Assembly (NCBI GenBank): GCA_963667575.2
Contig: CAXXHY010000001.1
Coordinates: forward strand, 62,001 to 126,000
Reading direction: 5' to 3'
DNA length: 64,000 bases
DNA from: G963665495 sp963667575
GTDB lineage: Bacteria; Desulfobacterota; Desulfovibrionia; Desulfovibrionales; Desulfovibrionaceae
Part shown: positions 8,073-17,092 of the stretch, piece after piece
Layout: the number at the start of each line of letters is the position of its first letter
Numbering within the stretch: the stretch's first letter is position 1
Translations under genes and position numbers: made by a program
The notes under the pieces: model-generated
Told to the model about the DNA's origin: nothing
Database searches by the model: none
Seen by the model: the letters and a program-made list of their open reading frames with translations, nothing else

Positions 8073-9695
8073 ATGCTGGAATACCTCCGAATCAGAAACC
8101 TGGCTTTGATCGAAGACGTGGAACTTGATCTTGCTCCGGGACTCAACGTACTCACTGGAGAGACCGGTGCGGGAAAAAGTTTTATTCTGAAGGCATTGAA
8201 TTTCCTGACAGGAGACAAACTTTCCGCCGATATGATCCGTCCTGAGCAGGATAAAGCCCAGGTCGAGGCCGTGTTCGTTCTGCCCGATGCAGAATACGCG
8301 CTGCGACGCGAACTTGTAGCCGAGACCGGACGCAGCAGAATGTTCGTCAACGACGCATTGGGCTCGCAGGACAGCATCAAATCCCTGCGGCCGAGCATGA
8401 TTCTGCATGTGGGGCAACACGGGCAGCAACGTCTGCTGCAACCCGCCTATCAGACGAAAATTCTCGACAGTTTTGTGGAGGACCACAGTTCGTTCGAACA
8501 AAAGGAGCAGCTTCTCCGCGAACTGAAGCAGCTTGAGACAAGCCGGAACGAACTGGAAGACAAAATGCGGTCTCTGGAGGACAAACGCGAACTTCTGGAA
8601 TACCAACGACAGGAAATTGAAAAAGTCAGTCCTGTCCCTGGAGAAGAAGACGCTCTGGAAGAACGCAAAAAAGCGTTAAAAAGCCAGGAACAGGCTAAAG
8701 AATCCCTGACACAGGCCATGGATCTGCTCTATGCGCCTGAAAACGGGCTGCTGGATGGACTCTCCCGGCTGGAACGCTCCCTGACCCGCCTGGCTGACGT
8801 GTTGCCGGAGCTGGAAGATGGACGCGCCCTGGTGGAGGAACAACGCTACCAACTGAGTGAACTTGCCGGTCGCCTCAAGGGCGAACGCTTGCTTGACGCC
8901 GAAGAGGACGACCTGGAAAAAATCGAAGCCAGACTCTGGCAGCTGGCCCAGCTCAAACGCAAACTCAAACGGCCGCTGGAAGCCATCATCAGACTCGAGT
9001 CCGAGATCACGGAAAACCTTTCTTTTCTCGACTCCTGCGGACTGGAACGGAAGCGTCTGGAAAAACAGGAAAAGGCTCTACTCGATAATTTTGCCGCCGC
9101 ACTGAAGGACTGCAACGCGATTCGCCGAAGCGCCGGTGAAAAACTCGTGCTTTCCCTGCAGGAGGAACTCAAGGGCCTGGGATTTTCCGAACATGTCCGG
9201 GTGATCTGCGAATTCAGCCAGGCGACGCCTTTACCCAACCACCCGGAACTGGAAGAAGACCGGCCCCGTTTTCTCTGGCAGCCCAACCCCGGACAACCGC
9301 CCCAGCCTCTGGACAAGATTGCCTCTGGCGGCGAACTTTCGCGATTTCTGCTTGCGGTCTCCAGCCTTGCGGCCAAGGCCGACCTGCCAACGCTTATTTT
9401 CGACGAAGTTGACGCCGGCGTGGGTGGCGTGACCCTGCAGCATGTGGCCGACCGCCTCCAGGAACTTTCCAAACGGCAGCAGGTCATTCTGATCACGCAC
9501 TGGCCCCAGCTTGCCAGCCGGGCAGACCGCCACTTTCTGATCACCAAGGATGTTGTCGAAGAGAAAACCATCACGGACTGTAAGCAGCTCAACGGTAAGG
9601 ATATCCGCATGGAACTCTCCCGTATGGCCGGTGGCGGCTCGCAGGGTGAGGCAATGGCGCGCGAACTGCTCTCTCCGGTGACGGTGGCCAACTGA
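8073..9695 (+). CDS. recN: DNA repair protein RecN
   Basis: SMC-like ATPase that acts at double-strand breaks and keeps broken ends together for RecA-dependent repair. Walker A 'GETGAGKS' is at residues 29-36. A central coiled coil of about 250 residues ('EQLLRELKQLETSRNELED' region) follows. The ABC signature is 'SGGELSRFLLAVSSLA', Walker B is 'LIFDEVDAGVGG', and a His switch lies in 'VILITHWPQLA'. Length of 540 residues fits the family. It follows the CgeB-like gene by 16 bases. With rdgC 6 kb upstream this stretch holds two recombination genes. Confidence 0.95.
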   Translation: MLEYLRIRNLALIEDVELDLAPGLNVLTGETGAGKSFILKALNFLTGDKLSADMIRPEQDKAQVEAVFVLPDAEYALRRELVAETGRSRMFVNDALGSQDSIKSLRPSMILHVGQHGQQRLLQPAYQTKILDSFVEDHSSFEQKEQLLRELKQLETSRNELEDKMRSLEDKRELLEYQRQEIEKVSPVPGEEDALEERKKALKSQEQAKESLTQAMDLLYAPENGLLDGLSRLERSLTRLADVLPELEDGRALVEEQRYQLSELAGRLKGERLLDAEEDDLEKIEARLWQLAQLKRKLKRPLEAIIRLESEITENLSFLDSCGLERKRLEKQEKALLDNFAAALKDCNAIRRSAGEKLVLSLQEELKGLGFSEHVRVICEFSQATPLPNHPELEEDRPRFLWQPNPGQPPQPLDKIASGGELSRFLLAVSSLAAKADLPTLIFDEVDAGVGGVTLQHVADRLQELSKRQQVILITHWPQLASRADRHFLITKDVVEEKTITDCKQLNGKDIRMELSRMAGGGSQGEAMARELLSPVTVAN

Positions 9696-9783
9696 AACGC
9701 TAGCTGAGGACCCGGCGCTGCAATTGGAACTTCGGGTTGACGATACGGTCCTGCAATGGAATAACGCAGTCAAGGAGCCCGTC

Positions 9784-10359
9784 ATGATTGCTACGAAACA
9801 CGTACTGCATGTTTTTCCTCTGCATACCCTGTGTATCATCTTCTGCTGCCTGTTATTCCCCCTTAGTGCGCAGGCGGGCGATTCTTCTGAAGAATGCGGT
9901 ATGCTTGGAATCACTCTCAAGGAAGTCAACAATTTTACCTATCGTTGTCCCAACACCGGCGATCTGCCGGATTTCGTCTTCAAAAACGGCACGTTCAAGC
10001 AGGAAAACACCTCGACCGACGATCCCTCCATGGTGACCATGGCCAACATCGTCAACGCTGCTTTCGGCAAGCTGCTTCCCGGAGACCAGCAGGAAGCCGC
10101 GGTGGTGTTCGTGTACAACGGAGGCGGAAGCGGCTGGTTCTATGAACTTACCGCGCTGACCAAAAAGAACGGCAAGCTGGTCCAGCTGGGCTGCAGGGAA
10201 CTGGGAGACCGTGTGCAGGTCAATGCCATGGAACTCCGGGACAATCAGGTCATTCTGGATATGACCACCCATGGCCCCAATGATCCGGCCTGCTGTCCGA
10301 CAGAACGACAAATGATCAGGTATGCTCTGGATAAAGACCAGTTGATTGAACAGCAATAA
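9784..10359 (+). CDS. Secreted LppP/LprE-like protein
   Basis: Exported protein of 191 residues. It starts at ATG 9784 with AAGGAG just upstream; a longer in-frame reading from 9724 lacks such a site. Residues 1-31 form a signal peptide ending at 'LSAQA-GD'. The mature part has the pattern of the LppP/LprE family: 'AAVVFVYNGGGSGWFYELTA', a 'DRVQVNAMEL' strand and the conserved 'THGPNDPACCPT' box with a CC pair. Family members are of unknown function and are found in mycobacteria and many environmental bacteria. It is the first of three genes running in the same direction after recN. Confidence 0.7.
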   Translation: MIATKHVLHVFPLHTLCIIFCCLLFPLSAQAGDSSEECGMLGITLKEVNNFTYRCPNTGDLPDFVFKNGTFKQENTSTDDPSMVTMANIVNAAFGKLLPGDQQEAAVVFVYNGGGSGWFYELTALTKKNGKLVQLGCRELGDRVQVNAMELRDNQVILDMTTHGPNDPACCPTERQMIRYALDKDQLIEQQ

Positions 10360-10395
10360 CCTTGAGGACCTGGAGTCCTCCATGGAGAACGCTTG

Positions 10396-11085
10396 ATGTT
10401 TAACGCTGAAAAACTCTTGGGGGGCTTGCTGAACGGCGGCATGGCCTCTCGTTCGGATCTTCCTGTAGGAGCCATCGGTCTGGGTGTTCTGGGTGTGGCC
10501 TTTGCCGCGGCGGACCACTTTCTGAACAAGGGCAATGCTCCGCAGCCCCAGGCTCCGGGCGGCATGCAACAGCCCACCATGGCCCCGCCTCCTCCCGGAA
10601 TCCCCGCACCACAGGCACAGTCCACCATGGCGCCGCCGCCGCCTCCACCTCCAGGTGCAGCCGGACAAAGCGCCCAGTCAGCGCCACCGCCGCCAGTTCC
10701 TTCCGTTTCTCAGCCTGCAGCAACGCCATCAGCCTCCTTGGACGAACAAAATGCCATCCTGCTCATTCGGGCCATGATCGCCTCTGCCAATGCCGATGGC
10801 GTCATCGATGCGGAAGAATTCATGCAGATCATGGACCGCCTCGAAAAAGTCGGTCTGAGCATTGAAGAACGTGACTTCCTGAAAAGGGAAATGAAGACCC
10901 CGCTCTCAGCCGAAGAAATTGCGCGTCAGGCTCTGGCCGCCGGTTTGGCCGAACAAGCCTACACGGCTTCTGTGCTGGCAATCACCGTGGATACGCAGGC
11001 GGAAGAGGCCTACCTTGAAACACTGCGCGGGCTCCTTGATATTTCTCCGGAGCAGGCCGCCAGTATTCAGTCACAACTCGTTTAA
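10396..11085 (+). CDS. DUF533 / TerB-like membrane-associated protein
   Basis: A 230-residue protein of the DUF533 (YebE-like) family. ATG 10396 follows GGAGAA by 6 bases. The N-terminus ('LLGGLLNGG', 'VGAIGLGVLGVAFAAADHFL') holds one glycine-rich hydrophobic segment. A 60-residue proline-rich linker with 'APPPPPPPGAAG' follows. The C-terminal 110 residues form a helical TerB-like domain with an acidic 'SANADGVIDAEEFMQIMDRL' motif, the position where TerB-type proteins can bind metal. Function in the family is unknown; association with envelope stress or tellurite-type resistance proteins is known. Neighbours are other poorly characterised proteins. Confidence 0.8.
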   Translation: MFNAEKLLGGLLNGGMASRSDLPVGAIGLGVLGVAFAAADHFLNKGNAPQPQAPGGMQQPTMAPPPPGIPAPQAQSTMAPPPPPPPGAAGQSAQSAPPPPVPSVSQPAATPSASLDEQNAILLIRAMIASANADGVIDAEEFMQIMDRLEKVGLSIEERDFLKREMKTPLSAEEIARQALAAGLAEQAYTASVLAITVDTQAEEAYLETLRGLLDISPEQAASIQSQLV

Positions 11086-11210
11086 TAAAAAACAACCTTT
11101 CCGGGCTTCGCCCGTAGTGCCGCCCTGTTCACTGGGGAGAGGACAATGGCGGCTCAACCCTGCCATGCGTCGTCTTGTTTGACGCTGCAGCAGTATAAAG
11201 GAGAACAGCT

Positions 11211-12212
11211 ATGTCACAATGGTATTTAAGCTATGGAGGCCAGTCCGAAGGCCCCATGGATCTTGCTCAGGCCCAGGCTCGGGCTCAGGCCGATGCCAAC
11301 GGATATGCCTGGCGCGAAGGCTTTGCCGAATGGTTGCCCATACGGCAGGTCGGGGAGCTCAGCAATGCGCCGGCCAATATCGCAGCCCCTGCGCCGCCAC
11401 CAGCCTCACGGGGGGGAGCAGCCGACGAAATCGATTTCAAAATCATGGGCGCGGAGATGCAGTTTGTGGAAATCGAACTGGATCCGGGTGAAAGTGCCGT
11501 GGCCGAAGCCGGAGCCATGATGTACAAGGAGCCCGAGGTGCACATGGAAGCCGTTTTCGGCGACGGATCCGCCTCTTCCGGTTCCGGCGGTTTCATGGGC
11601 AAGCTGATGAGCGCAGGAAAACGGCTGCTCACCGGCGAGGGCCTGTTTATGACCCTGTTCACCCATTCGGGCCAGGGCAAGGCCCATGTGGCCTTTGGCG
11701 CGCCCTATCCGGGCAATATCATCCCGGTGCCGCTTCCCGGAGTCAACGGTACGCTCATTTGCCAGAAAGACTGTTTTTTGTGCGCTGCCCGCGGCGTTCA
11801 GATAGGCATCTATTTCCAGCGCAAAATTCTTACCGGACTGTTCGGCGGTGAAGGCTTCATCATGCAGCGGCTGGACGGCGACGGCATGATATTCATGCAT
11901 GCCGGCGGAACGGTGGTGGAGCGTCAGTTGCAACCCGGAGAAACACTCCATGTGGATACCGGATGTGTTGTGGCCTTTGAACAAAGCGTGGACTTCGACA
12001 TCCAGCAGGCCGGGAACATCAAAACCTCATTGTTCGGAGGCGAGGGGCTGTTCTTTGCGGTTTTGCGCGGTCCAGGCAGAATCTGGCTGCAATCTCTGCC
12101 CTTTTCCCGCCTTGCAGGACGCATGCTCCAGGCTGCCCCCCAAAAAGGCGGCAGCGTGGGCGAAGGCTCCATTCTGGGCGGACTGGGAAATCTTCTGGAC
12201 GGAGACAACTAG
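11211..12212 (+). CDS. AIM24 family protein with N-terminal GYF_2 domain
   Basis: A 333-residue soluble protein. Residues 1-50 ('WYLSYGGQSEGPMDLAQA', 'AWREGFAEWLPIRQV') are a GYF_2 domain, a short peptide-binding module. After an Ala/Pro linker, residues 75-315 match the TIGR00266/AIM24 family: 'MQFVEIELDPGESAVAEAGAMMY', 'GQIGIYFQR' type strand, 'HVDTGCVVAFEQSVDFDI' and 'SLFGGEGLFFAVLRGPGRIWLQS'. AIM24 proteins form beta-rich folds; the mitochondrial relative affects inner-membrane architecture, bacterial roles are unknown. A clear AAAGGAG precedes the ATG. A strong hairpin at 12244-12282 ends transcription. Confidence 0.85.
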   Translation: MSQWYLSYGGQSEGPMDLAQAQARAQADANGYAWREGFAEWLPIRQVGELSNAPANIAAPAPPPASRGGAADEIDFKIMGAEMQFVEIELDPGESAVAEAGAMMYKEPEVHMEAVFGDGSASSGSGGFMGKLMSAGKRLLTGEGLFMTLFTHSGQGKAHVAFGAPYPGNIIPVPLPGVNGTLICQKDCFLCAARGVQIGIYFQRKILTGLFGGEGFIMQRLDGDGMIFMHAGGTVVERQLQPGETLHVDTGCVVAFEQSVDFDIQQAGNIKTSLFGGEGLFFAVLRGPGRIWLQSLPFSRLAGRMLQAAPQKGGSVGEGSILGGLGNLLDGDN

Positions 12213-12243
12213 CTCCCGGCTACCCGACCTGCCATTTCCTGAT

Positions 12244-12282
12244 AAAAAAAACAGCTGCCGGTCAAACGGCAGCTGTTTTTTT
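12244..12282. terminator. Bidirectional Rho-independent terminator
   Basis: A perfect 10-bp stem (12251-12260 with 12267-12276, loop GTCAAA) is flanked by seven A on the left and six T on the right, so it can serve both the plus-strand AIM24 gene and the minus-strand XRE gene that converge on it. Confidence 0.95.
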
Positions 12283-12335
12283 GTTGTAACTCCCGCGCAA
12301 AGGCAACAAGAAACAACAACGAAAAAATATCGCGC

Positions 12336-12647
12336 TCAGGCACTTTCAGATGCGACGTGCGGTTCAGACATTTGATTTTCCTCAAGCGAATGGAAACTCA
12401 TATAGGGCATCATGCTGGGATATTTTTCCTGCAGGATAATCTCAAGAAAAACATGTTTTTCCACTTGCAGCACCTGCGCGTATTCTTCCCATTTGTCCAA
12501 AGGGAAGACGGCTTTGCCGTTTTCCAGGTACCCGATAAAATTACCATAGCGGTATCCCAGGGCCTTGCCGAGCTCGGCCTGCGTCAGCTTGAGTCGCTCC
12601 CGGTTTTTCTTGATAAAAATTCCGATGATATTTGCCACAACTTCCAT
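12336..12647 (-). CDS. XRE-family helix-turn-helix regulator
   Basis: A 103-residue DNA-binding protein. Residues 9-65 form an HTH_3/XRE domain: 'IKKNRERLKLTQAELGKALGYRYGNFIGYLENGKA'-type sequence (residues about 12-46), where the 'TQAELGKALGY' turn and recognition helix are clear. The C-terminal 40 residues are acidic and have no recognised domain. It converges with the AIM24 gene across a shared terminator and lies 159 bases downstream of the PocR-type kinase gene. The target operator is unknown. A stand-alone regulator is more likely than a phage repressor because no phage genes are nearby. Confidence 0.85.
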   Translation of the reverse strand: MEVVANIIGIFIKKNRERLKLTQAELGKALGYRYGNFIGYLENGKAVFPLDKWEEYAQVLQVEKHVFLEIILQEKYPSMMPYMSFHSLEENQMSEPHVASESA

Positions 12648-12806
12648 CCTTATTAGGTAATAAATTTATTTAATGCAGCCCGGCCGCGGACTGGCCCCCC
12701 ACCACAAATTTACCCCTTTCCAAATATGGAATCAGGCAATCTTTTATTTTAATAAAGGAAACACATGCTGTCAATTTACCGTTTTCAATGCTTTAACCAC
12801 CGGCTG

Positions 12807-14837
12807 TTACAAGGCTTTTCGTATGGCCAGCAACAACCTTCCCCTGATGTACGGTTTGCTGACAAATCCCTTGATCCTGCTCCGCACGGCTGTGTTCTTG
12901 ATGGACATGCTGTTCGGATTTGCGCTGGCAACGAGAACCGGCAGAGTGGGATTCAACTCCAACAATTTTTCAATGCACGTTTCCCCTCCCATCCCAGGCA
13001 TGACCAGGTCCATTATCACCAGAGAAATTCTCTCCTGATTGGCGCAATAGACCTCGCAAGCCTCTTCTCCACTCATGGCTTCCAGTACGGTATAGCCGTA
13101 GTTGTGCAGATATTCCTTGCCGCGATTGAGAATGTACGAATCATCATCAACAAGCAGAAGTGTTTCAAATCCCCCCACGGGCAAATGTATTACCGGTTTC
13201 ACATCCCTTACGGCGGGCAGATACACGTTGAAGCAGGCCCCTTTATCCGGGTTGTTTTCGCAACTGATGGAGCCCGAATGATTCTTTACAAATGTGTACG
13301 CGGCCGTAAGACCGAGCCCGTGCCCTTGTCTTGTTGCTTTGCTCGTATAAAACGGCTCAAACAACCGCATATGGTCCGTATCTGAAACCCCATGGCCTTC
13401 ATCGATGATCCTGATCAGAATATAGCGTCCGCAAGGCAGATCCGGATGCCGGTCCGAGTCCTCCGATGTCTGAATTTCGACGTCCTCTGTCGAGATCCGA
13501 ATGGTGCCTCCATCAGGCATGGAATCCCTGGCATTGAGAAGAAGATTCATGAAAACCTGAAACAGTTTCACAGGGTCTCCCTTTACGACCTTGCAAAAAG
13601 AGTTCAGGTCCAGTTCGATTGCAACCAGCTCGGGCATCAGGGGGCGCAAGGAGCGTATCACCTGCTCCAAGACCTGCTTGATGTCCACAACCTGCAGGCT
13701 GCCAACGGCGTCCTCGCGAAACAGCATGAGATTCTGCGCCAGCTCGCTGGATTTGTTCACCGCGAATTCAATCTCCCGCAGCTTCTGATAACGCGGACTG
13801 TCGGGAGATTCCTGCGCCAGAAGCAGTTCCACGTCGGTTCCAATAATCTGGGCAAAATTGTTGAAATCATGTGCCACACTTGTGGCCAGACTGGCGACAG
13901 CCTCCATCTTCTGCGTATTGGCCCTTTCCTGCTGCGCCCTGCGCAACATTTCCTCCGCTTCCTTTTGCGCGGTAACATTAAACAGATGCAAAAGCAGAGC
14001 CGGCTCGGACTGCCAGTCCACCTTTGAGGCATTGATATGAACCCACATGGGAGGTGCCGACTTTTCGCCCAGTCGGATGCTGCCCAGAGTTGCAGTCGTT
14101 TCCGTACGCAAAACCTGCTCAAAAAAATCGCGTACCGTGTTCTGGTCACTATGATGTACGAGGGGCAAAAAATCTTGTCCAAGGCTGATGTTCCGTACAA
14201 CCTTCTGATTGGCAAAAACAACCTGCCCGTTCAGCAGAATCAAGATTCCCTCGCCGGTATTTTCCACCACAAGTCGGTACCGGTTCTCGGACTCCTTCAG
14301 GCTTGCATTGCTTTCCTTCAGCTTGAGCCGGCTATAGCCGATTTCGCCGATCAAAGCGGCTGACCTGGCAAAAAAAGCAAGAATAGGTTTTATCTTTTCT
14401 TCGGGAAAAATGGGAACCCTGGCCAAGGCCTGGAGATAGTTTTCTTCATCAAAGGAATACCGCTGGGCCTGCTTTCTGAAAAATGCCGTGTCAGGTGCCT
14501 GCTGCAGAAACTGCCCCATAAACAAATTGGCGACAATCTCCCCCTGAACAAAGATCGGCGCCGAAGCTTCGTAGAGCCCGTTGGCACATCGGTAGACCCC
14601 GCCATCGGCATTGTTGGCGAATTTGATGGGCAGCGAACAGTCGCTTTCAATGCAGCGCTTGCGCAACTCGGGATGGTTACGATGGAATTTGACACATATT
14701 TCCTGCCAGTTGCATTGAACCCAGATGTGCCCATCCACACCGATAATAGCCGTGGCTGCTCCAGCCATCTCGGACAGACGCATGGCCAGTTCCTGAAAAG
14801 CTGGAAAATCGAATATTTCATTCAGCCCGTATCGCAA
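12807..14837 (-). CDS. PocR-domain hybrid sensor histidine kinase
   Basis: A 676-residue cytoplasmic kinase. Residues 5-165 are a PocR ligand-sensing domain ('FDFPAFQELAMRLSEMAGAAT', Cys62 and Cys67 in 'RCIESDC', 'GLYEASAPIFVQGE'), a module that senses small hydrocarbon-type ligands in other proteins. A PAS domain (180-290), HisKA with His323 in 'SVAHDFNNF', HATPase (415-545, 'GHGLGLTAAYTFV') and a C-terminal receiver with Asp610 ('LVIMDLVMPGMGG') follow. The only good start is TTG 14837 with AGAGGT 6 bases upstream. It is divergent from the Ser/Thr kinase gene. The ligand and partner regulator are unknown. Confidence 0.9.
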   Translation of the reverse strand: MRYGLNEIFDFPAFQELAMRLSEMAGAATAIIGVDGHIWVQCNWQEICVKFHRNHPELRKRCIESDCSLPIKFANNADGGVYRCANGLYEASAPIFVQGEIVANLFMGQFLQQAPDTAFFRKQAQRYSFDEENYLQALARVPIFPEEKIKPILAFFARSAALIGEIGYSRLKLKESNASLKESENRYRLVVENTGEGILILLNGQVVFANQKVVRNISLGQDFLPLVHHSDQNTVRDFFEQVLRTETTATLGSIRLGEKSAPPMWVHINASKVDWQSEPALLLHLFNVTAQKEAEEMLRRAQQERANTQKMEAVASLATSVAHDFNNFAQIIGTDVELLLAQESPDSPRYQKLREIEFAVNKSSELAQNLMLFREDAVGSLQVVDIKQVLEQVIRSLRPLMPELVAIELDLNSFCKVVKGDPVKLFQVFMNLLLNARDSMPDGGTIRISTEDVEIQTSEDSDRHPDLPCGRYILIRIIDEGHGVSDTDHMRLFEPFYTSKATRQGHGLGLTAAYTFVKNHSGSISCENNPDKGACFNVYLPAVRDVKPVIHLPVGGFETLLLVDDDSYILNRGKEYLHNYGYTVLEAMSGEEACEVYCANQERISLVIMDLVMPGMGGETCIEKLLELNPTLPVLVASANPNSMSIKNTAVRSRIKGFVSKPYIRGRLLLAIRKAL

Positions 14838-15138
14838 TCAGCTACCTCTTGTTTCGGTGACCAGAAACGACTGATACCGCCAATACCGCTTATGGGGATT
14901 CTCCGTTGAGCCCCGTCGAACCATGCCCTGTAGCACTGGAACATGGCCATGCAAAGTTGGTATAATATCTCAATATAATATACAATAACATTGTCGAGCA
15001 CTGACGAACCAGCAGTCATGAGAGAACCTGCCCCCCTGCGCAAGCAGCCTCTTTACAGAGTTGCGCAAAATTACGTATGCTAAATGAGTAACTAGCGACG
15101 ATCTCAACCAAAATTCAGAAGGCGCATGTATCGTGAAC

Positions 15139-17085
15139 ATGTTGTGCAAAAATATCATCCTTGACGAACTCAAAGCCAGGGAGCCGCTATTCGGGCGCTG
15201 GGTCGTGGGAAAATTCATCGGCGCAGGGGCCAACGGATGTGTCTTTACTATCGAACGTGAAGATCTCGGCCAAAAATTCGTTGCCGCAATCAAAGTCATT
15301 CCGCTCAGCGCGCCCAGAGACGAAAACGACCCCACCGGCGAAACCCTGAAGCAAACCATCGGAAAAGACGCCCGGGAAATTCTGCATATGTACAACCTGG
15401 CCGGCCATACCAACATCGTCGGCTGGCACAATCACGACATAATTACCGCCGAAGACGAGGATTCCGTCCATGTCCACATCATGGTGATGATGGACTATTT
15501 GCCCAATTCGCTGGCCAAGGAACTCAAAAAAGGGCCGCTTCCCTGGCAAAATGCGGTGGAAATTCTTATCGGTTGCCTCAAGGGACTGGAGCACATCCAC
15601 GCGCACAACATCGTGCACCGCGATATCAAACCAGAAAATATTTTCATTGCCGCGGACGGTACGCCCAAAATCGGCGACTTCGGCATTTCACGCCAGGTCA
15701 GCGATGCCACCCAGGCCAAAACCGTGGCCGGAACCCCGCTGTACATGGCCCCGGAAGTCTACTCGGACCCTTTCGGCATGGGCTACGGGCTGAAATGCGA
15801 CATTTATTCGCTGGGGCTGGTAGCCTATGAAATGATCGAAGGCTGCCTGCCGTTTGAGGAAGACTCCGACACAACCCAGGGCATGGTCAAACGGCGTTTC
15901 TCCGGCGAACCCATTGAATTTGCTTCCGTCATTCCGGCCGCTTTGAAAAAAGCCCTGCTTCGCGCTCTGGCGTATGATCCGGACAGGCGCTTTCCTTCGG
16001 TGCAGATCTTTCGCGAAGCTCTGGAGCGCGTTCTGCAACCCCAGCAAATCGGCAGTCTGATGCCTGGAACCAAGCGCTTCAAGGCACCGCCGCTCGCAGA
16101 AGTCCAGGACATGCGCAAAGATCCCAAAAAACGCCTGGTGCGTTCGCGGACAGCGCCTCCCACCATCCAGCCGGGCAAGGCCGCACTGGACAAGACAACC
16201 CAGGAGCCCGGCCGAGGCTTTCTGAGTTTTGGTGGCAAAGCCGGTGCGCCGGCCGCAGACCCGGACGCGGGCATCGAGGCGACGCAGACGATGCTCCGGA
16301 CCATGGGCGCTCCCCTGAGGCAGCCCCCGCGTTCGCGGCCACAGGTCCGCAGGGATACCGACACAACGCAGCAGACCGTAACACAGGTCTACAAAACTCC
16401 TGTGTCAAAGGCCGATCTGGATCAGACCATTGTCAACGAGCCGGATCAGACCGTGGACAGCGGCATGCGCAGAAGGAGCCTCATCGGCGACACTCTCGAA
16501 CGGCAGGAGAAAACACCGGCCGGACCTGCTCCATCGCAGTCCGCTTCGGAAGCCCCAAAAAATAACGTACAAAATGGCTGGGAAGAAAAAACATCCCAGC
16601 CGGAATCAGCCCCCAGCAACCGCTTGTCCCCCCCAGACAGGGATGATTCTCCTTTTGCACAGACCCTGGCCGATCATCCCATCGGACAACGGACCATGAT
16701 CCGTATTCTCGAGGCTGATACTGCCGTCAATTTTGTTTATTACAGTCGGGAGATCTGCCAGAAGCTGGTGCTGCTGGCCAAGAAGCAGATCAAGTCGCAG
16801 GGGCATGTGCCGCTGGAGTTCAAAAATCGTTTTTCTTCACGGGTCAATGAAGAAAAAATCTGCGCACGTATTATTTCCATCGGACTTGTGGACGATCTTA
16901 TCCTGGCGGAAATCGTCCCGGTGCAGGAGTTCGAGCATGAGCTGGCGTTTCTCCTGGAACAGGAAGTCTACCAGGTTGTACCCAAATATCTGGGATTCAC
17001 GTACAACCTGGGAGAAAACACCCACATCAAGCCCGAGCACCTGCAACTGCTGAGCTTTTCCATCTACGACAAGACCGAGGACTGA
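15139..17085 (+). CDS. Hanks-type Ser/Thr protein kinase with novel C-terminal domain
   Basis: Eukaryote-like protein kinase of 648 residues. The kinase domain (about 20-300) has the glycine loop 'IGAGANGCVF', Lys52 in 'AAIKVI', the catalytic 'IVHRDIKPENIF', 'IGDFGISRQ' and 'APEVYSD', so it should be active. A 220-residue disordered linker rich in Pro, Thr and Gln follows, with repeated 'DLDQT/EPDQT' pieces that could be phosphorylation sites. Residues about 520-648 form a mixed alpha/beta domain that I do not recognise. There is no membrane helix. ATG 15139 is preferred over GTG 15133. It ends 7 bases from the convergent OmpA-domain gene. Confidence 0.9.
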   Translation: MLCKNIILDELKAREPLFGRWVVGKFIGAGANGCVFTIEREDLGQKFVAAIKVIPLSAPRDENDPTGETLKQTIGKDAREILHMYNLAGHTNIVGWHNHDIITAEDEDSVHVHIMVMMDYLPNSLAKELKKGPLPWQNAVEILIGCLKGLEHIHAHNIVHRDIKPENIFIAADGTPKIGDFGISRQVSDATQAKTVAGTPLYMAPEVYSDPFGMGYGLKCDIYSLGLVAYEMIEGCLPFEEDSDTTQGMVKRRFSGEPIEFASVIPAALKKALLRALAYDPDRRFPSVQIFREALERVLQPQQIGSLMPGTKRFKAPPLAEVQDMRKDPKKRLVRSRTAPPTIQPGKAALDKTTQEPGRGFLSFGGKAGAPAADPDAGIEATQTMLRTMGAPLRQPPRSRPQVRRDTDTTQQTVTQVYKTPVSKADLDQTIVNEPDQTVDSGMRRRSLIGDTLERQEKTPAGPAPSQSASEAPKNNVQNGWEEKTSQPESAPSNRLSPPDRDDSPFAQTLADHPIGQRTMIRILEADTAVNFVYYSREICQKLVLLAKKQIKSQGHVPLEFKNRFSSRVNEEKICARIISIGLVDDLILAEIVPVQEFEHELAFLLEQEVYQVVPKYLGFTYNLGENTHIKPEHLQLLSFSIYDKTED

Positions 17086-17092
17086 TTCCGGG

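Noticed and set aside
15125..15163. 12-residue ORF before the Ser/Thr kinase gene
   Set aside because: It overlaps the kinase start and has no ribosome-binding site; most likely chance.
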